Shown piece by piece: positions 17,403 through 25,821 of a DNA stretch of 45,686 bases. A program made the position numbers and the translations under genes. Each line of letters begins with the position of its first letter. Positions within the stretch are counted from its first letter, which is position 1. The notes under the pieces are model-generated. The model ran no database searches and had not been told where the DNA came from. It was given only the letters and a program-made list of their open reading frames with translations. Source of the DNA: Candidatus Methanogaster sp. (GTDB lineage Archaea; Halobacteriota; Methanosarcinia; Methanosarcinales; Methanogasteraceae); assembly GCA_003194445.1 (NCBI GenBank), contig PQXF01000023.1, positions 1 to 45,686 of the forward strand, written 5' to 3'.

Positions 17403-18725
17403 TTAGTCTCCAAACATCTTCTCAAAGATCGCTACATACGTACCAGGACAGAATTCTTCAGCCACATTGGTGCACCACACCTTCCCGGCCGTTGTGAGTG
17501 CAATCTTCGATCCATCCGACTCTATCAGGCCTCTCCGCTCAAGACTCTCTATCTGCTCCGGAAATACGTCTGTAAGCTCCACACCAAAGAGTTCCCAAAA
17601 CGCATTCTTACTTACTTCGGTTGAATGAAGGCCCCATATCATATATTTGTGCATCAGCTCTGCTGCAGTAAGCTTCGCACAGATATTGACCGGGAACTCC
17701 GCGTTCGCACTCTCGATCTTCTCGATATAGCGATTTATGCCCCTTGTATTCCCGTACAGATATGCTCCGAGAAATCCCCCACCAGAGGTTCCGAGTGCGA
17801 GGCAGTCCTGGCTCCCAAAACGCATCCTCGCGTAAAGATGTTCTTTCTCTGGCAATGTGAAGTGAACAAGATTCTGCTGCCGGTATCCCGCGTTTTCCAG
17901 CTCACCTATCGCAAGAAGATACATATCGATCTCGGTCCGATCACCGGATCTCGGCGGTATCTCGCCTGCCGCGATCTGCTTTGCAAACGCTGTTCCTCTG
18001 GCAACAAACAATGGATTCGGACTGATGCTCTCAAGTTCCAGTTCAGCTGCCTGACGTAGATCCATCTTCCAATCGTCCATGCTCTGCCCCGGGAGGTTGT
18101 ACATCAGATCGATATCAATGTTCTCGAACCCGATCCCCTGTGCGGCACGGATCACAGAGATGGCTTCCGATCTCGTGTCTATTAGTGTGAGAATATCCCG
18201 TATAGAGTCTTTGAATGTCTGTACGCCAAAACTCAGTCTATTGACGCCATTTTCATAGAGCGCTTCCAGTTTGCCTTCTTCAGCGTTGTGCGTGGTTGTT
18301 TCCACAGTGATCTCCGCATCACTTCTGATCTTGAATCGCTCCTTTAAGAGTGTTAATATATCTGTTAGTTGTTCCGTTCGAAGCGAAGTCGGAGTTCCAC
18401 CCCCTATGTAGACCGATGCAAAGGAACCGGATCGGATATATTCAGTATCGGAGTATCTCACAATCTCCTTCTCGAGCGCGTCCAGATACCTGTTAGCCTG
18501 CGTCTCCTCCAATAAACCTCGATAGAAGCAGCAAAAATTACACAGTGAGTCGCAGAACGGAATATGTACGTACAGTGAACTTGTTTTATGCCTGGTACCT
18601 TCTTCGGATAGAAACTTGATCATCTCTTCTTTATCGCCCTTGTTTTTTCTCAGAAATAATGGATACGAACCCAAAGGACATAATATCTCGAAACCTTTTC
18701 TTTTACTGTACATATTGTATATCAT
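17403..18725 (-). CDS. HemW-like radical SAM protein (coproporphyrinogen oxidase-like)
   Basis: A 440-residue radical SAM enzyme. SLYVHIPFCDSLCNFCCF holds the CX3CX2C cluster ligands and VYIGGGTPTSL the SAM-binding GGE-like strand. RLSFGVQTFKDSIRDILTLI and DLMYNLPGQSMDDWKMDL are HemN/HemW motifs. A C-terminal winged-helix-like part follows (about residues 340-440). HemW relatives act as heme chaperones or heme-degrading/anaerobic enzymes rather than true HemN, so the substrate is uncertain. The start at 18725 follows AGGTG by five bases; an upstream TTG at 18821 is disfavoured. Its place between wtpB and wtpC is unusual. Confidence 0.8.
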   Translation of the reverse strand: MIYNMYSKRKGFEILCPLGSYPLFLRKNKGDKEEMIKFLSEEGTRHKTSSLYVHIPFCDSLCNFCCFYRGLLEETQANRYLDALEKEIVRYSDTEYIRSGSFASVYIGGGTPTSLRTEQLTDILTLLKERFKIRSDAEITVETTTHNAEEGKLEALYENGVNRLSFGVQTFKDSIRDILTLIDTRSEAISVIRAAQGIGFENIDIDLMYNLPGQSMDDWKMDLRQAAELELESISPNPLFVARGTAFAKQIAAGEIPPRSGDRTEIDMYLLAIGELENAGYRQQNLVHFTLPEKEHLYARMRFGSQDCLALGTSGGGFLGAYLYGNTRGINRYIEKIESANAEFPVNICAKLTAAELMHKYMIWGLHSTEVSKNAFWELFGVELTDVFPEQIESLERRGLIESDGSKIALTTAGKVWCTNVAEEFCPGTYVAIFEKMFGD

Positions 18726-18824
18726 ATTACTACACCTATAGGGTGATCGAAGTGTTATGAATTGTGCGATCGTTGTCTGGTACGAATATTGTTCCCCTTG
18801 TGATATGTTTTGATACTTCAAAAA

Positions 18825-19020
18825 CCGATCCCCGCCCGAAGGGCATTTCTTACTCGCAAACTTTTCGCAAAAGTTTGATCAAAAACCGATCCCCGCCCGA
18901 AGGGCATTTCTTACTCGCAAACTTTTCGCAAAAGTTTGATCAAAAACCGATCCCCGCCCGAAGGACATTTCTTACTCGCAAACTTTTCGCAAAAGTTTGA
19001 TCAAAAACCGATCCCCGCCC
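18825..19020. repeat. 61-bp tandem repeat with paired hairpins (3 full copies plus a partial)
   Basis: Units start at 18825, 18886, 18947 and 19008, each exactly 61 bp apart. Each unit has two palindromes: GCCCGAAGGGC, and CAAACTTTTCGCAAAAGTTTG (9-bp stem, 3-base loop). Copies are nearly identical; the third has GGAC for GGGC. The array lies between the wtpB stop and the radical SAM gene start region. Confidence 0.95.
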
Positions 19021-19030
19021 GAAGGGCAGT

Positions 19031-19053
19031 TTTTACTCGATTTTTTGTGAAAA
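19031..19053. repeat. CGATTTTTT/AAAAAATCG hairpin
   Basis: A perfect 9-bp inverted repeat, CGATTTTTTGTGAAAAAATCG, preceded by TTTTTACTCG. The same TTTTTACTCGATTTTTT arrangement recurs at about 28458-28488, showing that it is a dispersed element. Confidence 0.85.
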
Positions 19054-19131
19054 AATCGTGTGAAAGAATCGTGTGAAAGAATCGTGTGAAAGAATCGTGT
19101 GAAAGAATCGTGTGAAAGAATCGTGTAGAAG
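19054..19131. repeat. 13-bp tandem repeat, six copies
   Basis: The unit AATCGTGTGAAAG repeats six times with an exact 13-bp period; the last copy has one change. It directly follows the hairpin at 19031-19053 and ends a few bases before the wtpB stop codon. Confidence 0.95.
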
Positions 19132-19136
19132 GGGCG

Positions 19137-19931
19137 TTAATATAGTTGAGTGTTCCTGGCATATAGTTCAAAGATATATAACGATACGACCGATATGATA
19201 ATCATAATCGTTGCAGCAGCCATTGCGAGATCAAGATCCCCGCACGACATATTCAGATACAGCGATATCGGCAGGGTTTCAGTCTTCATCCGTATTGCCC
19301 CGGCAAGCAGCAGGGCAGCTCCGAACTCCCCGATACCTTTGCACCATGTTATGATCCCTCCGGCTATAAGCCCGTTCTTTGACATGGGAAGCGTTGTCTG
19401 CAGGAATGCCTGCATCGGATTGCAGCCAAGCGTCTGGGCAACATATTCATACCTCGGACTGATCCCTTCAAACGTTGAACGCATGATCAGCAGCATAAAT
19501 GATATATTCACAGTGAACTGTGCGATGATAATTCCGTACGGCGTGAATACGAATTTTAGCCCGGAACTGGAAAGCCATGCTCCAAAGGAAGTTGTGCCAA
19601 AGATGAGTAGAAGCCCGACTCCAGCCACAATCGGCGGCAATGCAAGCGGAAGATCCACTATCGTCTGGATGAGCGTCTTCCCGAAAAAATCATAACGTGC
19701 AAGCGCGTATGCTGCCGGTATCGCGACCGCGATGCACATCAAGGTGGATATTATGGATGTGATCAAACTCAATTTTATCGCAAACCTGATCTCTTTGGAC
19801 GCGATACTTGCAAGTAAGCTCTGCAAGCTCGTATGCGTAACAATACCTGCGAGCAGCGATATGATAAAGATGGCCAGAAGCAATGTAACTGAAATCGTGA
19901 CAATCTTAAGCGTTGATACCTTGGTTAGCAT
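19137..19931 (-). CDS. wtpB: Tungstate/molybdate ABC transporter permease
   Basis: A 264-residue inner-membrane permease with about six hydrophobic segments. The AIPAAYALARYDFFGKTLIQ and DLPLALPPIVAGVGLLLIFG stretches are typical of ModB/WtpB. The coupling helix motif is TLPMSKNGLIAGGIITWCKG followed by IGEFGAALLLAGAI, the EAA loop that contacts WtpC. The ATG at 19931 begins MLTKVSTLK; an open frame further upstream overlaps trmO and is not used. It pairs with wtpA (two genes upstream) and wtpC. Confidence 0.92.
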   Translation of the reverse strand: MLTKVSTLKIVTISVTLLLAIFIISLLAGIVTHTSLQSLLASIASKEIRFAIKLSLITSIISTLMCIAVAIPAAYALARYDFFGKTLIQTIVDLPLALPPIVAGVGLLLIFGTTSFGAWLSSSGLKFVFTPYGIIIAQFTVNISFMLLIMRSTFEGISPRYEYVAQTLGCNPMQAFLQTTLPMSKNGLIAGGIITWCKGIGEFGAALLLAGAIRMKTETLPISLYLNMSCGDLDLAMAAATIMIIISVVSLYIFELYARNTQLY

Positions 19932-19935
19932 GTGC

Positions 19936-20424
19936 TTAAGACTCCCCCAATTTCCGGGGGGTCTTGTCCTTAACCTCATCGATGTGCTGATCATCCACCC
20001 AGCCGCTCTGTATATCGGACCTGTGATCGAACTGATGCACGAAAGGCTTGATATCCAGAAGCGGCGTCCCATCAAGGACATCAACATCGCAAATCGCAAG
20101 CATGTTATCTCTGACGCTATCAAGTCTGACAATAGAGATTCCAATATGATTCGGTCGTCTCGGATGCCTTATCGAGAAGATTCCTTTCTCATTATCCCCT
20201 ATAAATGGTTTTGAGATCAACGAATAACCTTCAGCGAGATGGAAATGATAGAGGAGGATCAGATGAGAAAATCCGCCGATGTCTCTAAGTCCATCAGCGT
20301 ATTCCGGAAATATCTCCACCACGCCTCTCGCCCCGCCTGCAAAGACTCCTTGAATCGGTGTATCTGCAGGATCAGTGAATGGTGAATGTATGATCCCTAT
20401 GGGTGTGTGTGTTATAATAGTCAT
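19936..20424 (-). CDS. trmO: tRNA t6A37 methyltransferase-like protein (TrmO/TsaA family)
   Basis: A 162-residue UPF0066 protein. TPIGIIHSPFTDPADTPIQG opens the fold, and GGFSHLILLYHFHLAEGYSL and FSIRHPRRPNHIGISIVRLD are the family signatures that bind SAM. Characterised TrmO methylates the N6 of t6A37 in tRNA-Thr. Many archaeal paralogues lie beside tungstate/molybdate or molybdopterin genes and may have another substrate. Here it overlaps the wtpA stop by 4 bp and precedes wtpB by 4 bp, so it is embedded in the transporter operon. Confidence 0.85.
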   Translation of the reverse strand: MTIITHTPIGIIHSPFTDPADTPIQGVFAGGARGVVEIFPEYADGLRDIGGFSHLILLYHFHLAEGYSLISKPFIGDNEKGIFSIRHPRRPNHIGISIVRLDSVRDNMLAICDVDVLDGTPLLDIKPFVHQFDHRSDIQSGWVDDQHIDEVKDKTPRKLGES

Positions 20425-21269
20425 TGCTGTTTGCCCTCGTATTTTTCATCAGGATATACCGTGAAACCATGTTTCTCAAAGATCGCTTTTCCTTCAGGGG
20501 ACGCAACAAAATCCACAAACTTTGTTGCAGCATCCGTCTTTTCGGAAAACAGGAGCGTGCCGACTGGAATGATCTTTATAATGTTCTGTTCGCGGGGTAT
20601 CTCCACGAGTTCCATCTTTTCACTGTCCACGACCAGATCCTCCCAGATTATCGATGCGTCCGCCTGTTTCATGGACGTATAAACAATGAGTTCGTTCACG
20701 GTTGCGCCGCGGGAGATGGTATTGTTCGCAACAGCATCATATATCCCGTTCTTCTCTATTATCTTATCTCCCAGTTTTCCGATCGCTGCTGCCTTTGGGT
20801 CTCCGAGTATAACCGTAACTCCAGGCTTTGCAAGATCGACGAGAGATGTTATTCCCGCAGGATTTCCTCTCGGTACCGCTATTACCGGAACATGATATGC
20901 GATACGCTGCTCATAATCGGTGATTCCTTTCTCCTTTGCAATATCAAAGTAATATGTTGCTCCGGGCATGTAGACGTCCCCCTTTTGTAGGAGTTCCATC
21001 TGGGAAAGGAGCGTATTTGAGCCGGCGTAGTTATAGTCTATTGATATGCCATACTCCTCTTCGAATAGTGATCCGATCTCATCCATCGGCTTTCTCATCC
21101 CCGCACCACAATAAACAAGGAGTGAATGTGGTCCTTCTGTCGCCGGGTGCGTAAGTTCCCCGGAGGTTTTATTAGTCGTTGTAACAGGTTCCTGCGCCTC
21201 TTCGATGCATCCAAGTGTGATTGCGCTGCAAAATAGAATTGCAACCATCAATATTGCTGTTCTTTTCAT
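20421..21269 (-). CDS. wtpA: Tungstate/molybdate-binding lipoprotein
   Basis: A 282-residue extracytoplasmic solute-binding protein. The signal peptide ends in a lipobox (SAITLGCIEE), so it is membrane-anchored. A Thr/Pro linker follows to about residue 45, then the binding domain: LLVYCGAGMRKPMDEIGSLF, YNYAGSNTLLSQMELLQKGD and GDPKAAAIGKLGDKIIEKNG. These are characteristic of the ModA/WtpA oxyanion pocket. A TTTATAC promoter lies about 75 bp upstream. Metal choice (W or Mo) cannot be read; W is common in this lineage. Confidence 0.92.
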   Translation of the reverse strand: MKRTAILMVAILFCSAITLGCIEEAQEPVTTTNKTSGELTHPATEGPHSLLVYCGAGMRKPMDEIGSLFEEEYGISIDYNYAGSNTLLSQMELLQKGDVYMPGATYYFDIAKEKGITDYEQRIAYHVPVIAVPRGNPAGITSLVDLAKPGVTVILGDPKAAAIGKLGDKIIEKNGIYDAVANNTISRGATVNELIVYTSMKQADASIIWEDLVVDSEKMELVEIPREQNIIKIIPVGTLLFSEKTDAATKFVDFVASPEGKAIFEKHGFTVYPDEKYEGKQQ

Positions 21270-21543
21270 TATGAGTCCCTCGGTTGTGGTTGTGTGTCAC
21301 CATCACGAATTATGAGCGTACTATAGCGTTTACGAGACCGGTATAAATACATTTCGGGCTTAAATGCGATAAAGTCAAATAAAAATAGTTGACCAGGATA
21401 TCTTGATCGGAAATTGCGTGGCGCCAGACACTGACCCCAGGTTCCTGCCGAAACATCAGCCACAGACCACACCACACATACCACCCAAGTGGTGGCTAAC
21501 CTTTCCTCGAGGCTCTGATTTTCACCAGCTGGCGAGTATGAAT
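21270..21543 (-). promoter_or_regulatory. wtpA promoter and leader, with inverted repeats
   Basis: On minus, GTATTTATACC (about 21341-21350) is a TATA box about 75 bp before the wtpA ATG. Further upstream are short palindromes (ACCACTTGGGTGGT near 21481-21494; a GGAACCTGGG/CCAGG-rich stretch near 21435). They could be operators or decayed gene sequence. The open frame that covers this stretch is a readthrough of the broken RNase III-like gene. Confidence 0.45.
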
Positions 21544-21904
21544 TTATCTCGGCGCTCCTGCAATAACATATGGCTCTTTGCTTGCGTCCAATTTTTCTTC
21601 CCCAACACCCAAAGATAATGGATCGTTCAATTCCAAGATTTTGACCGATTTCTGCAAGCGTGTTTTTACTTTCGAGTCTTTTCTTCTTGCGTATTATCTC
21701 ACCTCTGGTTTTGCAGCCCGATTTTACCAATAGATCAACCAATACTGCTTTCAATACCGCAGCACCAAGGGTTCTAAATATTTCTTGATCTTCGCAGTCC
21801 CGATTTCGCTGTTTTTGTTCGAGCGCATAAGCTTTACGTGTCAAAGCGCGATTCAAGAGATGTTTGTCATCGAACCAATAACCAACTTTTTCCTCGAGTG
21901 TCAT
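21544..21904 (-). pseudogene. Broken RNase III-like gene with a lost catalytic Asp
   Basis: The first ~95 codons (MTLEEKVGYWFDDKHLLNRA, then NRDCEDQEIFRTLGAAVLKA and KNTLAEIGQNLGIERSIIFG) look like an archaeal RNase III-domain protein. The metal-binding motif reads LGAAVL where RNase III has LGDAVL/LGDSIL, removing a catalytic Asp. After FGC the frame breaks: shifting by one base near 21604 restores GEEKLDASKEPYVIAG, then TAA at 21544. The C-terminal half is missing. The gene is probably dead and lies directly upstream of wtpA. Confidence 0.75.
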
Positions 21905-21937
21905 AGTGTCCACGCCAGTACACCCTCTAAATATCAT

Positions 21938-22009
21938 TATCTCCCTTCTTATATACTACTATCGTCTCCACTCACACCAGAACCGATCGAACAGCAAACA
22001 ACAGCAAAC
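21938..22009. other. A/C-rich spacer with CAACAG microrepeat
   Basis: The string AACAGCAAACAACAGCAAAC repeats a 9-10 base unit around 21991-22017. It provides the T-rich tail of the terminator of the fpo operon when read on minus. Confidence 0.5.
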
Positions 22010-22058
22010 AACAGCAAAAAAAGAAAAACAAATATGGGCGCGTCCACCGCGCCCATAT
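22010..22058 (-). terminator. Terminator of the fpo operon
   Basis: A perfect 11-bp stem, ATATGGGCGCG...CGCGCCCATAT, with a 5-base loop (22032-22058), followed on minus by a T-rich tract (22010-22031). It lies 14 bp after the last fpo-operon ORF and looks like an intrinsic terminator. Confidence 0.85.
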
Positions 22059-22071
22059 CATCAGTACCGTT

Positions 22072-22341
22072 TCAGTACTGCGTTAGATTGTACTTCGTCT
22101 TCATCTGCACGTACGAGTCCCAATCCGTGATCTTGAGGAGCTCAGTCATCTCCTCCATCAGCGGCGCCCAGGTGTCGTCCCATTCCTCTGCCATGTTCCG
22201 GAGTCGCCCGAGACCCTCGTCCCAGACCATCGTCTCACGGTTGTCCTGTAGGCAGACGAAGAGCTTTGCAGCACCTGCTTCGGTCTTGTCGTGCATGAAA
22301 TGCTCGATGCAGTGTTTTGTATCCCAGCCTCGTGTTACCAT
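22072..22341 (-). CDS. Unrecognised 89-residue protein at the end of the fpo operon
   Basis: No family is recognised. It is soluble, Trp-rich (five Trp) and acidic, with GAAKLFVCLQDNRETMVWDE and LRNMAEEWDDTWAPLMEEMT forming likely amphipathic helices. GAGGTG lies eight bases before the ATG. It follows the 138-residue ORF by 11 bp and ends just before the operon terminator. In Methanosarcina, fpoO occupies the end of this operon, but I do not see resemblance. It could be an accessory or assembly factor. Confidence 0.6.
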   Translation of the reverse strand: MVTRGWDTKHCIEHFMHDKTEAGAAKLFVCLQDNRETMVWDEGLGRLRNMAEEWDDTWAPLMEEMTELLKITDWDSYVQMKTKYNLTQY

Positions 22342-22352
22342 TTTTTAGCACC

Positions 22353-22769
22353 TCACCTGTCGTTACTCTTGTGCATATCAAAGCTCGGGTACCTGACGTC
22401 GTAGCGGTTGATCATGTACTCGACCCGGAAGATGATCGCTTCTACAGCGCCCTCCGGAGTTCCGCTGTCGATTCTGCCTCGCTTGAAGACCTCCGGATAC
22501 CTCCGTTCGAGTTCCCAGATCCGGTCCTTGAACTGTGGGATGCTGGTCTCGCCACGCATCGTTGAGAGGAAGAGATCGTTTGTCGCAAGCGTGCAATCCG
22601 CCATATCGATATCCTCCTCAGCCTCCGCAATCGCCTTTAGGCGGGATGCCCACTTCGAGCTTCGCTCTATCGTGTGGTAGACGAGATCCATGTCACCATA
22701 GACAGTCTCAAACTGGATTCTCGTGTGGCATGCATCGATCATCTTTCTGTATAGTCCTTCTGTTAGCAT
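22353..22769 (-). CDS. Unrecognised 138-residue protein after fpoN
   Basis: No family is recognised. It is helical and soluble, with no Cys pair motif and no membrane segment: SKWASRLKAIAEAEEDIDMA, FKDRIWELERRYPEVFKRGR and AVEAIIFRVEYMINRYDVRY are amphipathic stretches. The start follows GGAGTG, and the gene lies 4 bp after fpoN and 11 bp before the next small ORF, so it belongs to the fpo transcript. It occupies the position of fpoO without visible similarity to it. Confidence 0.6.
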   Translation of the reverse strand: MLTEGLYRKMIDACHTRIQFETVYGDMDLVYHTIERSSKWASRLKAIAEAEEDIDMADCTLATNDLFLSTMRGETSIPQFKDRIWELERRYPEVFKRGRIDSGTPEGAVEAIIFRVEYMINRYDVRYPSFDMHKSNDR

Positions 22770-22773
22770 GTTA

Positions 22774-24264
22774 TCACACTCCTGTTACCGCGTGTGCCGC
22801 TGTTTCTGCCCACTGGTAGACCATATCGCCCGGCGCAAAGAATAGCACAATCAGTGCGATCACTGCGATTGCCAGTACAAAGGTGTACGTAGAGGATTCA
22901 ACAAATGCCTCGCCTTTTGGCTCGCCCCAGTACATCCGCATGACGACTTTTGCATAGTAGTATACCGAGAGTGCTGAGTTTAGCACACAGATTATCGCAA
23001 GTCCCAGGAGCCCTGCCTCAATCGTTGAGAGGAAGAGCACGAACTTACTCGTGAATCCGAAGAGCGGTGGAATACCTGCAAGCGAACAGAGCAGTAGCGC
23101 AAACAAAAACGCCGTCATCGGAGCGCGTTTCCCAAGACCGTCATAGTTCTCGACATGGTTCGGATCATCGACCTTGTCCTTTGACAGGATCATGTATGCG
23201 ATCGCTGCAACAGCAATGAAAGCGGCAGCCTTTCCGATTGCATGTGAGAATGCGTGCATCAGCCCACCTGTAACTGCGAGGTTCACGGCTGAATCAGGTG
23301 CATTCCAGTATGCCACTACCACGAAGACGACCGCTATGTATCCTGCGTGTGCGATCGAGGAGTATGCAAGCATCCGCTTGACACTCGTCTGCACGACTGC
23401 AAGAATATTGCCAACAGTCATCGTCACGACCGCAAGGATCATGAATGCGATATACCAGTCCACTTTCATCGCAACGAGTCCGACGATGAATAGCCTGAAT
23501 GCAGCAGCGAACCCCATCTTCTTTGATCCTGCAGCAAGGAGTGCTGACACGATCGACGGTGCTCCCTCGTAGGTGTCTGGCGCCCACATGTGGAACGGCA
23601 CAAACGCCATCTTAAACCCGAATCCTGCGATCAGCATAACCATCGCAAGCAGTATCGCAGGCGTTGCAGCCAGACCCGGATTCGCTCCGAAGACCGAAGC
23701 TATCGTATCGATGTTCGTCGAACCGGTTAGCCCGTAGATGTAGGATATACCAAAGACCATCAGTGATGAGGACAGCCCTCCGATCAGGAAGTACTTCAGA
23801 GCCGCCTCGATCGACTTCGGATCGCGTTTGTCAAAGCCAGCCAGTGCATAAGTCGAGATACTGGCGAGTTCGAATCCGATGAATAGTGCCAGCAGGTCCT
23901 TTGACATGGCAACAACCATCATTCCGACGGTTGCAAGCAGCATCATTGAGTAAAACTCATCCTGACGCGGATTGTCGCCATACGCTTTCAGCGCTGCGAT
24001 CGCAACGAGAACTCCAACGATCAAGAACATCGCGCCAAATATCTGCGAGAATGGATCGACCACGATTGCGCCGTAGAACGGTGCGGAATCGAATGTGGCG
24101 GTCAGGTTCCAGTCTTTGAGTATAAGCCCGAGAGATGCAAGCAGTCCGACAAGGGTTATGTATCCGAGAATCTTCTTCTGCGTGATAAAGAGTCCTGCGA
24201 GCAGCACTATCGCTGCTGTAACAATCAGGAGTCCTTCCGGAAGCAGTGCTGTGTAGTCTACCAT
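22774..24264 (-). CDS. fpoN: F420H2 dehydrogenase subunit FpoN (NuoN-like)
   Basis: A 496-residue antiporter-like membrane subunit with about fourteen hydrophobic segments. LLALFIGFELASISTYALAG carries the conserved Glu in TM5, and VPFHMWAPDTYEGAPSIVSA and VKRMLAYSSIAHAGYIAVVF are the TM7/TM8 signatures with proton-channel Lys and His residues. The start overlaps the fpoM stop by 7 bp. It is one of three pump modules of the complex I-like enzyme. Confidence 0.93.
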   Translation of the reverse strand: MVDYTALLPEGLLIVTAAIVLLAGLFITQKKILGYITLVGLLASLGLILKDWNLTATFDSAPFYGAIVVDPFSQIFGAMFLIVGVLVAIAALKAYGDNPRQDEFYSMMLLATVGMMVVAMSKDLLALFIGFELASISTYALAGFDKRDPKSIEAALKYFLIGGLSSSLMVFGISYIYGLTGSTNIDTIASVFGANPGLAATPAILLAMVMLIAGFGFKMAFVPFHMWAPDTYEGAPSIVSALLAAGSKKMGFAAAFRLFIVGLVAMKVDWYIAFMILAVVTMTVGNILAVVQTSVKRMLAYSSIAHAGYIAVVFVVVAYWNAPDSAVNLAVTGGLMHAFSHAIGKAAAFIAVAAIAYMILSKDKVDDPNHVENYDGLGKRAPMTAFLFALLLCSLAGIPPLFGFTSKFVLFLSTIEAGLLGLAIICVLNSALSVYYYAKVVMRMYWGEPKGEAFVESSTYTFVLAIAVIALIVLFFAPGDMVYQWAETAAHAVTGV

Positions 24265-25820
24265 GGTACTGCACCTCCTGGGGGTACATGAATTCCACCT
24301 ATCGGCAGAATATCACCGCTTAAGAGGAAGTATTCGGTAGTAGTCTGCATCATATCTATAATCGGCGCGGGATAGATGCCGAGTATGACAAAGATGATCA
24401 CCCAGATCGCAAGCGGTGTGAACTCATACCACTTGATCTCCTTGACATCTCCGAGGTACTCGTTGTACGGACCAAACAGCGTCCGCTGCACAGCCCATAG
24501 ATGGTAGCCGGCAGTAAACGGAATGCTTATTGCTGCAAGAATCACGAAGATCGGCATCGTGTGGTAGCTTCCACTTAATATGCCGAACTCTGCCACAAAT
24601 CCGCTGCAGAGCGGGAGACCAAGTGACGCAAAGAATCCTGCAACCATGAGGATTGCAAGCTTCGGCATCTTCTTGGTGAGCCCGCCAAGGTCATCGATGA
24701 TCCTTGTGTGCGTATGATGCTCGATCACACCGCAGCAGCCGAAGAGCACGCATGTGATGATCCCGTGTGAGAACATCTGGAACATTGCTCCAGTGTGCGC
24801 CACAACTCTAGCTGGATCCATTCCTGCAAGAACGCTTGCTGCAACACCAAGGGAGATGAATCCCATGTGCCCGATACTCGAGAATGCAACAAGCTTCTTT
24901 AAGTCCTTCTGTGCGAGTGCAGCAAACGGACTGTAAAGGATACTCATTAGCCCGAATAGCGCGATTAAGTAGATGAACCACGTGGATGCAACTCCCATCA
25001 TCGGCAGCAGTACCCGGAAGAGTCCGTAGCCGCCCATCTTCAGCAGCACGCCTGCAAGTATGATACTTCCGATCGTCGGCGCCTCAACGTGCGCATCGGG
25101 AAGCCATGTGTGGAATGGCACTGACGGCATCTTCACCATGAATCCAAACATGATTGTTATGAAGATGAAGTCGAGCCAGTACTGGCTGATTGGAAGAATT
25201 CCGTCCTTGTATGCGTTAACCAGTGTCGGTATATCGAATGTGTAGAACCCTGTCGAAGCTCCGTGGAAGTAGTACAGCGCAAATATCCCAAGCATCATCA
25301 GAACGCTTGCGATATGCGTGTAGATCAGGAACTTAATCGCTGAGTAGTCCTTTCTGGGTCCGCCCCATATTCCGATCAAGAAGAACATCGGAAGGAGTGT
25401 GAGTTCCCAGAATACGTAGAACATGAAGAAGTCCAGCGACACAAATACGCCGATCAATGTCAGATCCATCAGAAGCAGGAGTGCGAAGTACTGGTTTGGT
25501 CTCTTGCCCTCGCTCCATGAGTATATTGCACAGAGAGCGCAGACGATCGTTGCCAGTAGCACCATTGGCAGACTGATGCCGTCCACACCGACGTGATAGC
25601 CGATGCCGATCGATGGCATCCATGTTCCGGATTCCTCAAACGCATAATTCGTAATCGTATTGAAGTTCGCATCATACGTCAGGTACATCAATATCGAGAT
25701 TGCAAGTGCACCAAACGATGATACGAGTGCAACGCCTCTTGCCTGTGCTGTAGTCTTTGTGAGCAGAGATAGTATCGCTCCTGCGAGTAATACCAGCATG
25801 AGAATTGTTATTAATCCCAT
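24258..25820 (-). CDS. fpoM: F420H2 dehydrogenase subunit FpoM (NuoM-like)
   Basis: A 520-residue antiporter-like subunit. FMFYVFWELTLLPMFFLIGI carries the conserved TM5 Glu. VPFHTWLPDAHVEAPTIGSI and QKDLKKLVAFSSIGHMGFIS mark the channel core. GGAGGT lies just before the ATG. FpoL stops 1 bp upstream, and fpoN overlaps downstream. Confidence 0.94.
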   Translation of the reverse strand: MGLITILMLVLLAGAILSLLTKTTAQARGVALVSSFGALAISILMYLTYDANFNTITNYAFEESGTWMPSIGIGYHVGVDGISLPMVLLATIVCALCAIYSWSEGKRPNQYFALLLLMDLTLIGVFVSLDFFMFYVFWELTLLPMFFLIGIWGGPRKDYSAIKFLIYTHIASVLMMLGIFALYYFHGASTGFYTFDIPTLVNAYKDGILPISQYWLDFIFITIMFGFMVKMPSVPFHTWLPDAHVEAPTIGSIILAGVLLKMGGYGLFRVLLPMMGVASTWFIYLIALFGLMSILYSPFAALAQKDLKKLVAFSSIGHMGFISLGVAASVLAGMDPARVVAHTGAMFQMFSHGIITCVLFGCCGVIEHHTHTRIIDDLGGLTKKMPKLAILMVAGFFASLGLPLCSGFVAEFGILSGSYHTMPIFVILAAISIPFTAGYHLWAVQRTLFGPYNEYLGDVKEIKWYEFTPLAIWVIIFVILGIYPAPIIDMMQTTTEYFLLSGDILPIGGIHVPPGGAVPW

Positions 25821-25821
25821 A

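Noticed and set aside
17403-18725. Calling the radical SAM gene hemN
   Set aside because: HemW-type relatives share all visible motifs but lack coproporphyrinogen oxidase activity, and no other heme genes are nearby.
18825-19131. Possible CRISPR array from regularly spaced repeats
   Set aside because: The 61-bp and 13-bp units are contiguous direct repeats without unique spacers, and no cas gene is nearby.
21270-21543. Possible molybdenum/tungsten cofactor riboswitch in the wtpA leader
   Set aside because: Only short palindromes are visible and I cannot match the conserved Moco motif. The stretch is also readthrough of a broken gene.
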